The notes below the pieces were generated by a model. That model worked only from the letters and a program-made list of their open reading frames with translations, ran no database searches and was not told where the DNA came from. Shown in pieces: positions 60,913-64,000 of a stretch of DNA of 64,000 bases. A program made the position numbers and the translations under genes. Every line of letters begins with the position of its first letter. Position 1 is the stretch's first letter. This stretch comes from Papilionanthe hookeriana x Papilionanthe teres (Eukaryota; Streptophyta; Magnoliopsida; Asparagales; Orchidaceae). The stretch spans positions 57,144,155-57,208,154 of the forward strand of contig CM040428.1 of assembly GCA_022702705.1 (NCBI GenBank), in the 5' to 3' direction.

Positions 60913-62384
60913 CATTTTAAAGCTATGGGTGGGGTCGTGTGGGGCCAAAGAGGATTTGGGGTGGTATAGGACGAGCCTTAAAATTTTGAGGGAGTTTGAG
61001 GTTGAGCCAATTAAAAATTGTGCAGGTTTTGAAGACTTAACTAGCCTTAAGTTTTTCAATTTTACAGGTTAACGTAAGAATGACCAGATGAGCTCCATTA
61101 TTCACATAGGGTTAATGAAGAGTGTTTTAAGTTTATGTGTTGATTCCTTATCTAGTCTTAAGCTAATTGGTTTAGGGGTTGTTTTAGTGCTTTTGGTAAA
61201 ATCAGAGTCGTTGGTTTGTCTATTTATTGCCATATAGTTCTCTCTCCTTAGAGCCTTATTTCTTTGATATTCAGAATGATTCTGAGAAGAGGAGGGTTTG
61301 GAAAAGGAGAACTCATGATTGAATTAAACAAACAAATTTGAATAAGAACGTGGAGAACTTATATAGGGTAAACTTTTTACGATAGGGTCAAGAGTGTATG
61401 TCCACAAAAAGATCGGATCAAAACATTTTTTGTTCTGGAGTCAAGAGCAGCACCCAAAGAGATGTATCCCTTTGGTTAATTACAACTTGTGGGATGGCCA
61501 AGAACAGTCTCGGTTAAAGGAATCCTACTTACATTCAAGGGATAACTAGTAAACGATGTGTCAAAAGATGATTGTCTTAAAAAAGCGCACGATGCCTTCT
61601 GAGCTTACGTTAAGCCACGAGGGAAGAGAATGAGTTTCTCAAGATCTCAAATGAATAACAGCTCATCAAAGATCGAGACCAATGAAAAAACCGATTCGTC
61701 CCAAAAGGTCCACACTATACTTTCAGGTGTAACCGGGCCATAAGGGTAGAGGGTGAATCATCGTATCCCAAAAGAGCGACGACTTATCCGCATTCGGTGA
61801 CTACCAGACAACATCAACAAAGTGTCAAAATGAGCGACAGGGCTCAAAATGAGTATAACAAAGTAAGATAGAGGAATTCTAATCGGGTAGAGATAGTAGG
61901 TCAAGATACCATGGATAAATTGATAACTGGTTGACTTTCAAAAAAACTAAGATAAATAGATTTGCTCATTGTCATTAAACCAACTGGCGACATTCCACGG
62001 TATACATTATGAGAGCTAATGACTTAGTTGAAGCTTTTTACAAGACTTTGGTAAACCTCATGAAGAAAATCCTTCACACTATAAGGAGTAACATTAGAAG
62101 CTCTCAGAGACTTTGGTAGCAGTCCTTCCCTTAGAAGTTCAACAGCCTTTGTTGCGAATTGCTATTAGCAACCACGTCAGTAGTGACGAAAATACCTGAC
62201 TTAGGTTGGAAGAGTCGATAGCCTCGAGGGACTTAGACTACAAACCCAGCAAAACCTCGAGCTATACCGAGCTCGGATGTCTAGATCTCACGATTAATTA
62301 GTGAGACTAAGGACCTTCGTGACTAGAGACTTGGTGTTGGTTATAAATCCTCCAATTATGACTCACCATCAAAGACGTGGCTAG
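60913..62384. other. No gene recognised; probable gypsy pol debris
   Basis: No open frame over 60 codons with a known motif. It precedes a gypsy integrase C-terminal segment in the same orientation, so it is probably decayed pol. Confidence 0.35.
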
Positions 62385-62519
62385 TTCGAGCCCACTTGGA
62401 AAGGACCATTCATGATCGACAAATTTTACGAAGGAGAAACCTACTTGCTGATCGGTGAGAATGGATCTCATCCAATGCCATCTACTAATGGGAGATACTT
62501 GAAGAGATACCATGCCTAG
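62385..62519 (+). pseudogene. Ty3/gypsy integrase C-terminal fragment
   Basis: The plus frame reads FEPTWKGPFMIDKFYEGETYLL, then RYLKRYHA and a stop at 62517. This is the GPF/GPY module (W(E/K)GPF ... L.(K/R)YH) at the end of gypsy integrases. A TAG stop precedes it at 62382. Confidence 0.75.
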
Positions 62520-62769
62520 TTTCTTTTGTTTTTCATGTGCTCCATGTACTTCATGAAATTGATGTTCAAAACTTATATACTTTGTAATCAAATTTTGAGC
62601 AATAAAGAAAATGCATTGTCTGATACCTCTTTTGCTATATAAGCTACTTTTTGTGATTGTTTTGAACTTGTTCAAACATCGCCATCTGAGATATACAATA
62701 CATCAGATGAAACAGTCCACGGTGGCTAAGTCACCATCTCAAGGCAAGCGAAAAACAGTCCACGATGGC

Positions 62770-63123
62770 TAAGTCGTCCATAGAGGCTGAATATTATGCC
62801 TTCGCCACAACAACCACTGATATCATATGGCCTCGAAGAATTATAACAAAATTTGGTATCTAGTGAATCAACCAACAAATCTATATTGTAACAACATATC
62901 AATTATTTCTCTTGCCAAGAATCCTATATTTCATGCGAGAACCAAAGGTATCAAGATTGACCATCATTTTCTCCGGGATCACATCAATCTCAATCACATA
63001 CAATTGGAACACATTCGATCGAGCCAACAACTAGAGGATATACTCATTAAAGTGCTTCCCAAACACCAATTTGGCGATCTTCACACCAAGCAGACAGTTT
63101 TGTCATTCACCAACAATTTGTAG
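62770..63123 (+). pseudogene. copia RNase H C-terminal fragment
   Basis: SSIEAEYYAFATTTTDIIW (about 62779-62835), then YCNNISIISLAKNPIFHARTKGIKIDHHFLRDH and EDILIKVLPKHQF, the typical end of copia Pol. A frameshift lies near 62830. The catalytic Asp of the YCDN motif is Asn here. Confidence 0.8.
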
Positions 63124-63126
63124 GAG

Positions 63127-63360
63127 TGTATCAACCATACCATCAGTACTGTTGGTCCCCATATCGACCATATCCATATCCTAACCAAATGGCAATATTG
63201 TATGCTAGCTCAGTCCCTCCAGAAGCTTCAGTATGCTCTATATAAACAATACATCATCTATGTAAATTGTTCGGTAGGGTTGTATGTAAAAATCTACTCT
63301 CCTTTGATAATACTCTACTAGGTATTCCTCTGTTCTATCTTCTCAATTTATAAAACACAA
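63127..63360 (+). repeat. Putative copia 3' LTR start
   Basis: TGTATCAACC follows the pol end after TTGTAGGAG. A TATA-like TCTATATAAAC lies at 63236. The right end is not certain. Confidence 0.45.
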
Positions 63361-64000
63361 GCTTCTTAACAAACCAAACAGAAACTGTTCTTGAACAACT
63401 AGCCATTTTGACTGCACAATTTGCAACCTTTATTTTCTCAAGAATAAAAGTGGCCAAGAGCCCTAAAACACTCCTCTTTACCCCTCACGGGACATATCTC
63501 TCTCCCCCCCCTCCTCTCTATCTGAATCGCTGTGTTCTATTCCTCAGACCCTCACATAACAAATTTGAATTCAACAACAAATATTGATCAAAGATGGAAG
63601 AAATTTTTAAATCCTCCTCACAATTCGATTTAAATCATGAAAAAACGAGGAAAAAAAAATCGGATCCAAAAAATTTTGATAACCGAACATTAGATTTAAT
63701 GTTGTAATTTTTTATAATATTTAAATGACTAAACTCAATTGAAATAATGCTACCAATCTTATCCCAGCTAGTTAAGTCTGCAGTTCTAAATTTCAGCTCT
63801 TAAATCTGGACCTTTCAAATCCACCCTGATGCGATCAAACCGTCGAGCATGTGAGGGCACTTCACTTAAACATAAACAAACAAGCGCATTCAACGGGAAT
63901 CATCAAAATTGGCATATTTTTGTCAGAAAAGAAATATAAACGATTTGACTTCGTAGAACAGATCCAATACGACAACTCAAATACAAATTAAAAACAGAGA
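63361..64000. other. Non-coding; degenerate hAT-MITE end near 63361-63410
   Basis: AACAAACCAAACAGAAACTG...GAACAACTAGCCATTTTGAC resembles the inner part of the hAT MITE family at 41230-41290. No gene up to the window end. Confidence 0.3.

Overview
This 64 kb window is nuclear DNA of a flowering plant. The evidence is spliced genes with GT-AG introns, a family of tau-class glutathione S-transferase (GST) genes, a chloroplast-type small heat-shock protein with a transit peptide, and dense layers of plant transposable elements (Ty1/copia, Ty3/gypsy, L1-type LINEs, PIF/Harbinger, hAT and CACTA-like). I cannot name the species, and I did not find evidence that settles monocot versus dicot.

Only five genes look functional. 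Four are two-exon tau GSTs on the plus strand: A at 11373-13330, B at 22175-23662, C at 30198-31558 and D at 38041-43548. A, B and C are close paralogues that also share about 400 bp of promoter. A and C share several kilobases of 3' flank too, so they arose by segmental tandem duplication. D is more diverged and has a 4.8 kb intron filled with transposons. A, B and C each carry an as-1 type element (two TGACG boxes, 7-bp spacer) 120-160 bp before the ATG, plus a TTTAAAT(A/T) box about 75 bp before it. This fits xenobiotic- or salicylate-inducible GST promoters. The fifth gene is an HSP21-like plastid small heat-shock protein on the minus strand (56314-57078), with a perfect three-unit heat-shock element upstream.

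Layout. 1-4562: decayed copia element 1, whose 5' end lies outside the window. 5192-10559: decayed copia element 2 of the same family, with partial 5' LTR, primer-binding site and full 3' LTR. 10.6-15.4 kb: GST A segment. 15.4-19.9 kb: LTR-like repeats and tandem repeats. 20.1-21.7 kb: 5'-truncated LINE. 21.8-23.7 kb: GST B. 24.0-25.3 kb: a minisatellite, then a ~131-bp satellite. 25.7-29.8 kb: LTR-like and possible CACTA debris. 29.8-34.0 kb: GST C segment with an LTR-like insertion. 35.2-37.1 kb: internally deleted LINE. 37.3-43.5 kb: GST D, with two hAT MITEs and gypsy debris in its intron. 46.4-54.9 kb: minus-strand copia relic split by a 5.9 kb PIF/Harbinger element. 56.3-57.6 kb: HSP21 and a MITE. 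57.8-64 kb: LTR-like repeat, a 664-bp tandem duplication, and gypsy and copia fragments.

The most unusual signals are: (i) a systematic gain of CG in copia element 1 and in part of the Harbinger tandem repeat, opposite to normal methyl-cytosine decay and possibly a sequencing artefact at methylated CHG sites; (ii) two hAT MITEs with perfect 8-bp target duplications and the same composite design in opposite orientations; (iii) a Harbinger insertion bounded by a 92-bp direct repeat; (iv) a GC-AG intron in GST C; (v) an in-frame, stop-free 84-bp intron in HSP21. I did not find a convincing new biological system.
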